Source of the DNA: Verrucomicrobiota bacterium
GTDB taxonomy: Bacteria; Verrucomicrobiota; Verrucomicrobiia; Opitutales; Opitutaceae
Assembly: GCA_023443455.1 (NCBI GenBank)
Contig: JAEZUE010000052.1
Location: forward strand, 1-58,293
DNA: 58,293 nt
Direction: 5' to 3'
Shown: piece after piece, positions 44,857-53,387 of the stretch
How the letters are laid out: every line of letters starts with the position of its first letter
How positions within the stretch are numbered: position 1 is the stretch's first letter
Made by a program: the position numbers and the translations under genes
Notes under the pieces: model-generated
What the model saw: only the letters and a program-made list of their open reading frames with translations
The model's database searches: none
Told to the model about the DNA's origin: nothing

Positions 44857-46947
44857 ATGCACCCGCGTCCACTCCGTTCCCGCTCCATCCTCCTGCTCGC
44901 CGCCGCCGCGCTGCTCGCCGCGTGGTGCTCCGCCGCCCCGGTCGAGTTCTCCTTCAAGCTGCAGGCCACCAAGGGCAACCCCTTCGGCCGCCTCGTCTGG
45001 GCCGAGGTCGCCACACCCGACGGCCGCACCCTCACGTTGCCCGCCTTCCTCTCCGGCCCCGGCACCTGGTCGGTCCGCACCCGCGCCGCCACCCTCGGCG
45101 AGTATCGGCTTCTCAAGGTCGAGGAGACCACCGCCGACGGCCTCGTCGCCCGCGACCTCCGGAAGGTCGGCCCCGACACGTTCACGGTGAAGACCGTCGC
45201 CGACCCGCACGGCAACGTCGGCATCGACCCGCGCAACCCGCGCCGCTTCGCCTTCGCCGACGGCTCGCCCTACTACCCGCTGGGCGCCAACCTCGCCTGG
45301 CCCGAAGGCCCGCAGACCCGCGCCGCCTTCTACGAAAACGCCTTCGCCGCTTTCCGGAAGGCCGGCCTGAACTGGTCGCGCCTCTGGATGAGCCACTGGG
45401 GAGGCACCAACCTCGACTGGACCCAGGACGACCTCGCGCCCTCCCCGCCGCCCGGTACCCTGCATCCGCAGGTCATCGAACTCTGGGACCGCATCGTCGA
45501 TTCCGCCGAGGCACACGGGATCCGCCTCCAGATGGTCTTCCAGCACCACGGGCAGCTGAGCACCGGCGCCAACGCCAACTGGCAGTTCAACCCGTGGAAC
45601 ACCGCCAACGGCGGCTTCCTCGACTCGCCCGTCGCCTTCTTCTCCGACCCGAAGGCCCGCGCGCTCACGAAGTTGAAGTATCGCTACATCGTCGCCCGCT
45701 GGGGCTACTCCTCCGCGATCATGGCCTGGGAACTGTTCAACGAGGCCATGTGGACCGACGCCCGCAACGGCACCGCCGCCGACAACGCCGCCATCGCCAC
45801 CTGGCACGCCGAGATGGCCGACTTCGTGCGCAGCATCGACGCCCACCGCCACCTCGTCACCACCAGCGACGACTACCTCGACGAGCCGCTCTACGCGAAG
45901 ATGGACTACTACCAGCCCCATCTCTACGCCAGCCACCTCCTCCCCTCCGCGCGTTTCTTCGACCCGCCGGTCGCCGCGCTCGACCGCCCCGTCTTCTACG
46001 GCGAGGCCGGCGAGGACAACGACCCGCGCCTCGCCGACGGCCCACGATCCGGCGGGCCCCTCACGTTGCCGATCATCTGGTCGAGCCTGATGTCGGATGC
46101 CGCCGCGCCCGCCCAGTATTGGTACACCACCGACGCGATGCGCCGCGGGCTCCTGCCGCAGTTCGCCGCCCTCGCCCGCTTCGTCCGCGAGAACGAGCTC
46201 GACCGCCGCGCCGACCTCGCGCCGTTCGAGGCCGTCGTCGAGAGCACGGAACGGATTCCCCTCGTGATCGAGCCCGCGCTCAACTGGCGCCAATGCCAGG
46301 GCCCGACGGTCGCCGCGCCGCTCGACGGCCGCCAACCCGGCACGCTCGGTGCGATCCCGCGCCACTTCGTCAGCGGCGACCCCGCCGCCCGCCAGAAGTT
46401 CCCCGGCCGCGTGACGCTCCAGCTCGACTACCCCCAGGCCGCCACCGCGACCGTGCGCCTCGCCGCGCACGGCGCCGATGGCGCCTCGCTCCGGATCGCC
46501 CTCGACGGCGAGACCATCGCCGAGGAAGCCTGGCCCCGCACCGGCCAGCAGGAACGTCTGGATACCAACTTTCCGATCCCCGTCTCCGCCGGCCGCCATT
46601 CTCTCCTGATCGAGAATCCCCGCGGCAAGGACTGGTTCGAACTCGCCGGCATCGACACCGGCCTGACCTGTTCGCCGCTCGCCGCCGTCGGCAAACGCGC
46701 CGACGACCGCGTCTGCCTCTGGGTCTGGCACCGCCAGGGCGTGTACGCGGAGAAAGGAGCGGCCCCCGTCGCCGGCACGGTGCGCATCGACGCGATCCCC
46801 GCCGGCGACTGGCGCGTTGTGTGGTGGGATCTTGACGACGGCGAGCCCGGTGCCGCCGGCACCGTCGTGCACGCCGGCGGCCCCCTCGAGATCCCCACCC
46901 CGCCGATCGCCCGCCACGCCGCCGTCGCGCTCACCCGCCTCCCCTGA
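44857..46947 (+). CDS. secreted GH5-like glycoside hydrolase (DUF5060-type N-terminus)
   Basis: 696 residues, signal peptide ending LLAAWCSA. The first about 90 residues resemble the DUF5060 beta-sandwich (FSFKLQATKGNPFGRLVWAEV). The barrel has YYPLGANLAWP, FRKAGLNWSRLWMSHWGG, MAWELFNEAMW (acid/base Glu) and PVFYGEAGEDN (nucleophile Glu), a clan GH-A layout close to GH5. A C-terminal beta-domain follows (about 500-696). It probably cleaves mannan or a related glycan outside the cytoplasm. Transcribed divergently from the beta-mannosidase (140-bp shared promoter region), completing a small glycan-use locus. Confidence 0.82.
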   Translation: MHPRPLRSRSILLLAAAALLAAWCSAAPVEFSFKLQATKGNPFGRLVWAEVATPDGRTLTLPAFLSGPGTWSVRTRAATLGEYRLLKVEETTADGLVARDLRKVGPDTFTVKTVADPHGNVGIDPRNPRRFAFADGSPYYPLGANLAWPEGPQTRAAFYENAFAAFRKAGLNWSRLWMSHWGGTNLDWTQDDLAPSPPPGTLHPQVIELWDRIVDSAEAHGIRLQMVFQHHGQLSTGANANWQFNPWNTANGGFLDSPVAFFSDPKARALTKLKYRYIVARWGYSSAIMAWELFNEAMWTDARNGTAADNAAIATWHAEMADFVRSIDAHRHLVTTSDDYLDEPLYAKMDYYQPHLYASHLLPSARFFDPPVAALDRPVFYGEAGEDNDPRLADGPRSGGPLTLPIIWSSLMSDAAAPAQYWYTTDAMRRGLLPQFAALARFVRENELDRRADLAPFEAVVESTERIPLVIEPALNWRQCQGPTVAAPLDGRQPGTLGAIPRHFVSGDPAARQKFPGRVTLQLDYPQAATATVRLAAHGADGASLRIALDGETIAEEAWPRTGQQERLDTNFPIPVSAGRHSLLIENPRGKDWFELAGIDTGLTCSPLAAVGKRADDRVCLWVWHRQGVYAEKGAAPVAGTVRIDAIPAGDWRVVWWDLDDGEPGAAGTVVHAGGPLEIPTPPIARHAAVALTRLP

Positions 46948-46987
46948 TCGCCCGTCCCCACCCACCTGCCCGACCTCCCTCATCCGA

Positions 46988-47027
46988 CCGACGAAATCTT
47001 GTTACGATCGTAACAAAATTTCGTCGG
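46988..47027. repeat. 40-bp palindrome centred on CGATCG, copy A
   Basis: Left arm CCGACGAAATCTTGTTACGA; the right arm is its reverse complement with one mismatch. It lies 51 bp beyond the 3' end of the PaaX/Cas2-like gene and 40 bp after the GH5-like stop. No T-tract, so a terminator role is unlikely. Confidence 0.9.
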
Positions 47028-47078
47028 CGATAGCCCAAGGCTTGCCCCCGCCAGCTTCCATGTGCGGGCCGAAACCCG

Positions 47079-47828
47079 TCACTCGATGAGCCGGCGCAGA
47101 GCCGCAAACGCGTCTAGCCGTTGCCTCCAAACCGCTTCGCCGCTGTAGCCGTCCGGAAGCAACACCCGGGGAAGGAACGGGTCGAGTTCGGCCACGCGCC
47201 GCCACGCCCGCTGCTCCACCCCGAGCCACTGCACCCACCGTTCCCGCCGCCCCCGCGCCACCGGCCTATGCGCCAGTATTTCACGATAGGCGCCATACCC
47301 CTTTTCGATCGCCTCGAAATCCCACGCGGACCGCACCAGCCCGGCCGCCGACTCCCCTCCCACCGGCTTGGCCTCAAACACGCTCAGGGAATCTGGGAGC
47401 ACATCCGCACCGCCCAGACGTTCCCCAAACGACTCCACCGGATCGGGGCTGATCCAGACACTGTTTTGCAGCCAACCAAAGCGCAGCTCATGCAAACGCC
47501 GCCGCAGGCGTGCCCGAACAGCCAGGTCCCGCTCGGGAATGTCGAACGCCACGATGCGCCACGCCCCATCCCAGGGGCGTTCCCACCGCGAAGGCGGGTC
47601 CACACCGGCGGAGACCAGACACCGGCCCTGCTCGGTCCATCGCAAAATCCGCGTATCCAGCGGACCGCTTCCGGACAAGGTCACCCGCCCGGTCTGCTCG
47701 AGTCGCCGCACCGCCGCCGCCAGCTTTTCAGCGTTCGAAAACGGTTTCCATAGCGCGAGCGCCGACCGGACAACCGCTTCGCCACCGAAACTGGCAAGCG
47801 CCATCATCAATCCCATGGAAGGTCCCAT
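47079..47828 (-). CDS. PaaX/Cas2-like protein
   Basis: 249 residues from the ATG at 47828 (MGPSMGLMMALASFGG). The first about 75 residues look like a winged-helix: VRSALALWKPFSNAEKLAAAVRRLEQTGRV then ILRWTEQGR. The centre, WRIVAFDIPERDLAVRARLRRRLHELRFGWLQNSVWISPDP, matches the PaaX middle domain, which has the Cas2-like ferredoxin fold (FDIPE, conserved Arg-rich helix, GF-LQ-SVW). The C-terminal 90 residues (AYREILAHRP...RAWRRVAELDPFLPRVLLP) match the PaaX C-terminal helical part. PaaX proteins are repressors of phenylacetate genes; none are here. The gene is bracketed by copies A and B of a 40-bp palindrome, 51 and 38 bp away. It may bind or process them. Confidence 0.78.
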   Translation of the reverse strand: MGPSMGLMMALASFGGEAVVRSALALWKPFSNAEKLAAAVRRLEQTGRVTLSGSGPLDTRILRWTEQGRCLVSAGVDPPSRWERPWDGAWRIVAFDIPERDLAVRARLRRRLHELRFGWLQNSVWISPDPVESFGERLGGADVLPDSLSVFEAKPVGGESAAGLVRSAWDFEAIEKGYGAYREILAHRPVARGRRERWVQWLGVEQRAWRRVAELDPFLPRVLLPDGYSGEAVWRQRLDAFAALRRLIE

Positions 47829-47866
47829 CGACCATCCCGATACACCTCCCCGACCGCCATGCCAAG

Positions 47867-47906
47867 CCGACGAAATTCTGTTACGATCGTAACAGAATTT
47901 CGTCGG
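47867..47906. repeat. 40-bp palindrome centred on CGATCG, copy B
   Basis: Arm CCGACGAAATTCTGTTACGA followed by its exact reverse complement, a perfect 20+20 palindrome. It is 38 bp upstream of the PaaX/Cas2-like start and could overlap its promoter. Confidence 0.92.
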
Positions 47907-47937
47907 AGCCGCGCGAGGTACCCTTGGTTCGGTGCTG

Positions 47938-48486
47938 TCACACTTCCGACGATGGGACAGTCCTCCGCCTCGCGTCCATCCGGTACAGCACATGGCGGCG
48001 CAGCGGACTGCCTTCGGCGATCTGCGGATGGTCGAAGTCGTCGGCCGGCTCCCGGCGCAGGCCGAGTCGCTCCATCAACCGGATCGACCGCACGTTCGTA
48101 GCCGCGGTGAACGACACGATCTCCGGCAGCCGCAGCGTCGCGAAACCATGGTCCAGCACCTGTTGCGCGGCGCGGTACGCAACACCGCGTCCCCAATACT
48201 CGCGGCGCAATCGCCAGCCGATCTCCACGCACGGGGTGAACGCCGCCTCGAAGCGCGGCACCGACAGCCCCACGAAACCGGCGAACCCGCCCCCGACCTC
48301 GAGCGCCCACAGCCCCCAGCCGCGCTCCGCGATCAGCCCGCGCTGACGCCCCAGAAACGCCGCGCTTTCCTCCGGCGACAACAGGGCCGGGAAATGCCGC
48401 ATGACCTCCGGGTCCGCGTTCATCGCCGCGAACGGCGCGAGGTCGGCGTCCCGCCATTGGCGCAACCGGATCGGTTCGGTTCCCAT
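47938..48486 (-). CDS. GNAT-family N-acetyltransferase (RimJ/RimL-like)
   Basis: 182 residues. PIRLRQWRDADLAPFAAMNADPEVMRHFP, then GFVGLSVPRFEAAFTPCVEIGWRLRREYWGRGVAYRAA with the R/Q-x-x-G-x-A/G acetyl-CoA loop (YWGRGVA), and FTAATNVRSIRLMERLGLRRE. This is the RimJ/RimL subgroup, which acetylates ribosomal protein N-termini or small molecules. It lies 17 bp downstream of the exchanger gene on the same strand. Confidence 0.9.
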   Translation of the reverse strand: MGTEPIRLRQWRDADLAPFAAMNADPEVMRHFPALLSPEESAAFLGRQRGLIAERGWGLWALEVGGGFAGFVGLSVPRFEAAFTPCVEIGWRLRREYWGRGVAYRAAQQVLDHGFATLRLPEIVSFTAATNVRSIRLMERLGLRREPADDFDHPQIAEGSPLRRHVLYRMDARRRTVPSSEV

Positions 48487-48503
48487 TTTCGGCGTCCCTT
48501 CAC

Positions 48504-49613
48504 CTACTGCGCGAGTCCCGCGTACAAGAACCATCCATACGAAGCCACCATGAGGGCGCCGATGGTGTGCGGGAGCCGCCCGAAGATCGCCACGCAGACG
48601 AAGTGCACGACCGCCGCCGCGCCGATCACCAGGGCCGCGTCGTCGAAGAAGGCCGGCACCGGCACGGGCTTGAACAACGCGAACACGCCCAGGCAGAGCG
48701 GGATGCAGATGTGGCCGTCGCCCACCTGCGAGCTGAAGACGATGTCGGGCCGGCGACGCCAGCCGTAGTAGAGCGCCAGCATGCCGTTGGGCACCACCAT
48801 CAGCCAGCCGCTCAACCAGCCCAGGCTCGAGGTGCCGAGACCGGCGACGGGGTTCCTCTCGATCCAGGCCACCAGCCAGTCGATGCTCACATAGAGCAGC
48901 CACGCGCCCCAGCCGAGCAGGGCGAAATCCACCGCGAGCCGCAACGGGTTGGGCGACTGCTTCTCGCGCACGTTGTTCTTCAACACCTCGAAGATGTGGA
49001 TGATCTGCCAGAAGACGAAGAGCCCCACCAGCATCAGGCCGTCGCCGAAGTCGAGCGAGCCGTCCTGGGAAAGCGCCCACACCGCGCCGGTGAAGAAGAT
49101 CACGGCGACGATCGTCAGCAGCAGCGAGAGGCGGTTGAGCTCGTGCTCCTCGGCCCGGCGCTTCGAGCGCGCGGCGCCGCCCTTCTTCCCGTCGGCCGCG
49201 GGCATGACCTGCAGGCCCCAGATCAGCGCGGGCAGCCCGATGAGCAGGGTGAGGTTCGTGGCGTTGTTCACCAGAGCGTTGGTGAAGACCTCCTGCGGCG
49301 GGCCGTTGCGCCCGGCCACGATGAAGACGAAGAGCAGGTTCCCGAGCCCGGAGCAGAACGGCATCACCAGCGTGCCGAGCGCGGTGCCCTGGAAACCGTA
49401 TTCGGTCATCGCATTCAACCGCCAGATCGTCAGGGCCGAGGCCGCGCCGAAGATCGCGAGGAAGACCAGCGGCGCCCAGGCGCCCAGCTGCTCGATGGAC
49501 TGGATGAGTTCGCTCAAGATGGGGACGGGAATCTCGCCGGGGGCCGGCGGCCTTGGCAATGCCGCAGTCGGGGCCGCGCACCGCCGGGCGGGCGACGCCT
49601 CCCGTTTTTTCAC
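48504..49613 (-). CDS. CaCA-type sodium/calcium exchanger-like membrane protein
   Basis: 369 residues, about ten membrane spans in two halves. ALGTLVMPFCSGLGNLLFVFIVAGRNG and TNALVNNATNLTLLIGLPALIWG form the first alpha-repeat. GWLSGWLMVVPNGMLALYYGWRRRPDIVFSSQVGDGHICIPLCLG forms the second. A charged loop (KKGGAARSKRRAEEHELN) separates them. It likely exchanges a divalent cation for Na+ or H+ at the inner membrane. The GTG start at 49613 has AGGAG only 2 bp away; a start about 30 codons later is possible since the first residues are Arg/Pro-rich. Confidence 0.75.
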   Translation of the reverse strand: MKKREASPARRCAAPTAALPRPPAPGEIPVPILSELIQSIEQLGAWAPLVFLAIFGAASALTIWRLNAMTEYGFQGTALGTLVMPFCSGLGNLLFVFIVAGRNGPPQEVFTNALVNNATNLTLLIGLPALIWGLQVMPAADGKKGGAARSKRRAEEHELNRLSLLLTIVAVIFFTGAVWALSQDGSLDFGDGLMLVGLFVFWQIIHIFEVLKNNVREKQSPNPLRLAVDFALLGWGAWLLYVSIDWLVAWIERNPVAGLGTSSLGWLSGWLMVVPNGMLALYYGWRRRPDIVFSSQVGDGHICIPLCLGVFALFKPVPVPAFFDDAALVIGAAAVVHFVCVAIFGRLPHTIGALMVASYGWFLYAGLAQ

Positions 49614-49684
49614 GACTCCTTCAAGGCCCCCCCGCCACCTTCGCGCTTTCGCTCGCCGGCCTCCGCCCTAATGTCACCGCCACT

Positions 49685-51229
49685 ATGGCGAGTAGATTCC
49701 CCTGGATGGTGGTGGCCGTCGGCGCGCTCGCGCTGGTCGCCGGTTGTGAGAAAACTGCGGAGCAATCCGCCTCCACTTCGGGCACGGTCCCCTCGACCGC
49801 GGCCCTCGTCGCGCCGGCCGAACAGAGCCGGCACTTCGCGACCGTGCAACAGCAACTCGAGCTCGGCGGCGTGCTCTACGGCTACATGGACATCGACGGC
49901 GACGCCGAACGGCTCGCCGGCCTGCTGCGCTCCACGGTCGAGAACATCGCGCAACAGGAGCCGAAAGCCGCGCTGTTCCAACAGGACTACGCGCAGCTCT
50001 TCGCCGACCTCGGCCTCACCGACGTGAAGGCCATCGGCCTGAGCTCGGTCGCCACCGGCGGCGGACTCTATCGCAACCGCACGTTCCTCTACACCCCCGG
50101 CGGGCGCCACGGCCTGCTCGCCGGACTCGGCGGCCCGGCGGCACCGTTCGCCAACCTCGCCCTCGCCCCGGCCGACGCCGATCTTTTCTGCGAGAACGAG
50201 ATGGACCTGCCCGCCGTCTACAGCGCCCTGCGCGCGGTCGTCGCCCGCGTCGGCGGCGAAGGCGTCGCGAACATGGTCGAGACCCAGCTCAAGCAGGCCG
50301 GCCAACAGGCCGGCATCTCCGCCTACGACCTCGTCCAACGTTGGAAGGGCCGGCAGACGCTCGTGCTCCGCTTCGAGGGCGACAAGTCGGTCAAGTTGCC
50401 CACGCCCGAGCCGGTCACGATCCCTGCGTTTTCGTTGCTGATACGCTTCGACGGCATCGCGCCGGCGCTCAAGGGCCTGCTCGACGGCGTGCCGGTCTTC
50501 GAAAAGTCCGAGGCCGACGGCGTCGCGCTCTATGCGCTGAAGGTGCCGGTGCCGGTCGACGGCTGGAGCCCGTTGGTCGCGATCGACGGCGACGCTCTCT
50601 ACATCGTGAGCTCGCGCGCCTTCTACGACACCTGCCGCGCCCCGACCGCCCGCCTCTCCGCGGATCCGCAATTCGCCGCCGCGCTCGCCAACGTCGGCCC
50701 GGAGGGCAACGGCCTCAGCTACGTGTCGCCGCGTTTCTTCACCAAGGTCCGCCAGGTCTCCGAGCTCAACCCGCAGTTCGCCGACAAGCTCGCGCTCGCG
50801 ATGAGCAACCTGCCCGACACGAAGCAGCCGCTGATCACCGTCCGCGCCAACCTGCCCGACGGCGTGCTTTTCCGCTCGTCCTGGAACGCCTCGCTCAAAC
50901 AGGACCTCGCGCTCGTCGCCGTCTACAACCCCGTGACCATCGGCGCGATGGCCGCCATGGCCGTGCCGGCGTTCAATAAGGTTCGGGCCACCTCGCAGGA
51001 CAAAACGATCCAGAACAACCTGCGCCAGCTCGGTGCGGCCGCCGAGCAATACTACCTCGAGACCGGCAACACCTCCGCCACCTACGACGACCTCGTCGGC
51101 CCCGACCGCTTCATCCGCGCGCTCAAACCCGTCGCCGGCGAGAACTACCGCAGCATCCTCTTCAAGCAGGGCTACCCGCTGCGCCTTCGCCTGTCCGACG
51201 GTCGCACGATCGAGGTGCCCGCGCCGTAG
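49685..51229 (+). CDS. lipoprotein with type IV pilin-like C-terminal segment
   Basis: 514 residues. The N-terminus MASRFPWMVVAVGALALVAGC is a lipoprotein signal (lipobox LVAG-C, Cys 21). The middle (about 45-410) has no family I recognise. From residue 417 the sequence reads VTIGAMAAMAVPAFNKVR, then IQNNLRQLGAAAEQYYLETG, the body of a verrucomicrobial type IV pilin or pseudopilin without the GFTLIE processing site. It ends with pilin-like YRSILFKQGYPLRLRL. The pilin helix therefore seems transplanted onto a lipoprotein. The stop codon TAG lies in the GTAG foot of a REP. Function unknown. Confidence 0.75.
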   Translation: MASRFPWMVVAVGALALVAGCEKTAEQSASTSGTVPSTAALVAPAEQSRHFATVQQQLELGGVLYGYMDIDGDAERLAGLLRSTVENIAQQEPKAALFQQDYAQLFADLGLTDVKAIGLSSVATGGGLYRNRTFLYTPGGRHGLLAGLGGPAAPFANLALAPADADLFCENEMDLPAVYSALRAVVARVGGEGVANMVETQLKQAGQQAGISAYDLVQRWKGRQTLVLRFEGDKSVKLPTPEPVTIPAFSLLIRFDGIAPALKGLLDGVPVFEKSEADGVALYALKVPVPVDGWSPLVAIDGDALYIVSSRAFYDTCRAPTARLSADPQFAAALANVGPEGNGLSYVSPRFFTKVRQVSELNPQFADKLALAMSNLPDTKQPLITVRANLPDGVLFRSSWNASLKQDLALVAVYNPVTIGAMAAMAVPAFNKVRATSQDKTIQNNLRQLGAAAEQYYLETGNTSATYDDLVGPDRFIRALKPVAGENYRSILFKQGYPLRLRLSDGRTIEVPAP

Positions 51230-51358
51230 GACGCGATCGCCATTTGCCCGGGGCGCGCTTCTTGCGCCCACATCCCGTAGGGGCGTCGCTCGCGACGCCC
51301 TTTTTTCGCGATCACCACGCATTTCGGGATCGCCGGGCGCCGCAAGCAGCGCCCCTAC
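51226..51358 (+). repeat. REP/REPIN cluster, one hairpin doubling as terminator
   Basis: GTAGGACGCGATCGCC begins at 51226 and overlaps the lipoprotein stop codon. GTAG plus GGGCGTCGC-TC-GCGACGCCC (51277-51300) is followed by TTTTTT, so it can terminate transcription. An inverted partner ending GCGCCCCTAC (to 51358) completes a REPIN. Same stem family as 32426-32449. Confidence 0.75.
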
Positions 51359-51430
51359 CAGCCGAACTCGCAAACCTACAATCCGCGTTTGCCTCGCCGC
51401 CGCCCGTCTCGCCATTGTCCCGGTTTCCTT

Positions 51431-53317
51431 ATGTCCGAGCCGACGCCCTCCGCCGCCACTCCCGCGCCCTCCGATTTCATCCGCGACATCGTCGCGGAGC
51501 ACGTTGCCGAACAGCGTTACCCGCAGATCGTCACGCGCTTCCCGCCGGAGCCCAACGGCTACCTCCACATCGGCCACGCCAAGTCCATCTGCCTGAACTT
51601 CGGCATCGCCCGCGAAAACGGCGGCCGCTGCAACCTGCGCATGGACGACACCAACCCGACCAAGGAGGATGTCGAGTACGTCGAGTCCATCATCGAGGAC
51701 GTGCAGTGGCTGATCGCCGGTTGGGCCGACCATTGCCTCGGCTTCAAGGCCCACGGCACCACGCCGACCGCGCAGGAAGTCAACGGCAAGGCCGACTTCC
51801 ACATGCCCGCCGTCGTCGGCCACCACGAGACCCCCGCCGAGAAGGCCGCGCACGCATCCAGCTCGGACCCCTGCGCCTGCGCCGATTCCGCCTGCGCCCC
51901 ATCTGAAATCTCAAATCTCAAATCTGAGATCCAACTGGAGCCCTTCTTCGCCTCCGACTACTTCGACCAGCTCTTCGAATACGCGGTGCAGCTCATCCGC
52001 GCCGGCAAGGCCTACGTCTGCGACCTCTCCCCGAAGGATACCGACGAGTACCGCGGCGCGCCCGACAAGCCCGGCCGCGAGTCGCCCTTCCGCAACCGCT
52101 CCATCGAGGAGAACCTCGATCTGTTCCTGCGGATGAAGGCCGGCGAATTCCCCGACGCCACCCGCACCCTGCGCGCGAAGATCGACATGGCCGCGCCCAA
52201 CGTCTGGCTGCGCGACCCGCTGCTCTACCGCATCCGCCACGCCGCCCACCACCACACCGGCGACAAGTGGTGCATCTACCCGCTCTACGACTACGCCCAC
52301 TGCCTGAGCGACTACATCGAGGGCATCACCCACTCGATCTGTACCCTCGAGTTCGAGGTGCACCGCCCGCTCTACGACTGGCTCCTCGAGGCGCTCGCCC
52401 TCCCGCGCCCGCTCCCGCACCAGTACGAGTTCGCGAAACTGATCCCCGGATACACGCTCGTCTCGAAGCGCCGCCTCATCCAGCTCGTCAACGAGAAGGT
52501 CGTCACCGGCTGGGACGACCCGCGCATGCCCACCATCAGCGGCATCCGCCGCCGCGGCATTCCCGCCAGCGCCCTGCGCGCCTTCGTCACCGGCGTGGGC
52601 GTGACGAAGTTCAACAGCGTCACCGACTACGCGCTCTTCGAGCACGCCGTCCGCAACGACCTCAACGCGAAAGCGCTCCGCCGCCTCGCCGTCGTCGATC
52701 CGCTCAAGCTCGTCCTGACCAACATTCCCGAGGGCGAGACGATCTGGGTCGACGCCACCGACAACCCGCAGGACGAGACCCCGACCACCCGCAAGGTGCC
52801 GTTCACCCGCGAGGTCTTCATCGAACGCGACGACTTCGCCGAGGTCCCGCCACCTAAGTATTTCCGCCTCAAGCCCAGCGGCGAGGTCCGCCTCAAGTAC
52901 GCCTGCATCATCAAGTGCGACGAGATCGTGAAGGATGAGTCCGGCAACGTGACCGAGATCCGTTGCACCGCGCAGCTGGATACCCGTGCCGGCGAGCCCA
53001 ACTCCGGCAAGAAGGTGAAGGGCACGATCCATTGGGTCAGCGCCAGCCACGCCGTCGACGCCGAGGTGCGCCTCTACGACCGCCTCTTCGCCGTGGCCGA
53101 GCCGGCCGCCGAGGAAGACTACAAGAAGGCGATCAACCCGCACTCCCTAAAAATCGTCACAGCCAAGCTCGAGCCCTCGCTCGGCGCGGCGAAGAAGGAT
53201 GATCGGTTCCAGTTCGAGCGCCTCGGCTACTTCGCCCTCGACAGCGAAGACGCCGTCGAAGGCAGCAAGCTCGTCTTCAACCGCACGATCACGCTCAAGG
53301 ATACGTGGGCAAAATAG
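51431..53317 (+). CDS. glnS: glutaminyl-tRNA synthetase with an internal insertion
   Basis: 628 residues, class I. Attaches glutamine to tRNA-Gln. FPPEPNGYLHIGHAKSI holds the HIGH motif (46-49); YTLVSKRRL holds the KMSKS equivalent (344-348). CIYPLYDYAHCLSDYIEGITHSICTLEFE and WDDPRMPTISGIRRRG are glutaminyl-specific. The C-terminal anticodon-binding beta-barrels are complete. Compared with the about 554-residue E. coli enzyme there is an extra segment of roughly 65-70 residues between DVQWLI (91-96) and FASDYFDQLFEYA (173-185). The end of that segment (SEISNLKSEIQ) is translated from a word-repeat array. The start MSEPTPSAATP is chosen over an upstream in-frame ATG with an Arg-rich leader. 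Confidence 0.95.
   Translation: MSEPTPSAATPAPSDFIRDIVAEHVAEQRYPQIVTRFPPEPNGYLHIGHAKSICLNFGIARENGGRCNLRMDDTNPTKEDVEYVESIIEDVQWLIAGWADHCLGFKAHGTTPTAQEVNGKADFHMPAVVGHHETPAEKAAHASSSDPCACADSACAPSEISNLKSEIQLEPFFASDYFDQLFEYAVQLIRAGKAYVCDLSPKDTDEYRGAPDKPGRESPFRNRSIEENLDLFLRMKAGEFPDATRTLRAKIDMAAPNVWLRDPLLYRIRHAAHHHTGDKWCIYPLYDYAHCLSDYIEGITHSICTLEFEVHRPLYDWLLEALALPRPLPHQYEFAKLIPGYTLVSKRRLIQLVNEKVVTGWDDPRMPTISGIRRRGIPASALRAFVTGVGVTKFNSVTDYALFEHAVRNDLNAKALRRLAVVDPLKLVLTNIPEGETIWVDATDNPQDETPTTRKVPFTREVFIERDDFAEVPPPKYFRLKPSGEVRLKYACIIKCDEIVKDESGNVTEIRCTAQLDTRAGEPNSGKKVKGTIHWVSASHAVDAEVRLYDRLFAVAEPAAEEDYKKAINPHSLKIVTAKLEPSLGAAKKDDRFQFERLGYFALDSEDAVEGSKLVFNRTITLKDTWAK
51902..51934 (+). repeat. word array inside glnS (TCTCAAATCTCAAATC)
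   Basis: TCTGAAATCTCAAATC followed by TCAAATCTGAGATC: 7/8-base words built on CAAATCT, much lower in G+C than the surrounding gene, read in frame as PSEISNLKSEIQ. Confidence 0.75.
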
Positions 53318-53387
53318 TTCCGGATGGTGGGGCGGGTATCACCCACGCCATCGGTGACCAGCACTGACGACACTCCGTCTCCTTAAG

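Noticed and set aside
46988..47027. Palindromes as transcription terminators
   Set aside because: Stems are not G+C-rich at the base of a T-tract; the terminal bases are GTCGG and no U-run follows on either strand.
47079..47828. Part of a CRISPR-Cas locus because of the Cas2-like fold
   Set aside because: No cas1 or other cas genes, no direct-repeat/spacer array; the flanking repeats are palindromes without spacers, and the protein has PaaX-like N- and C-terminal parts.
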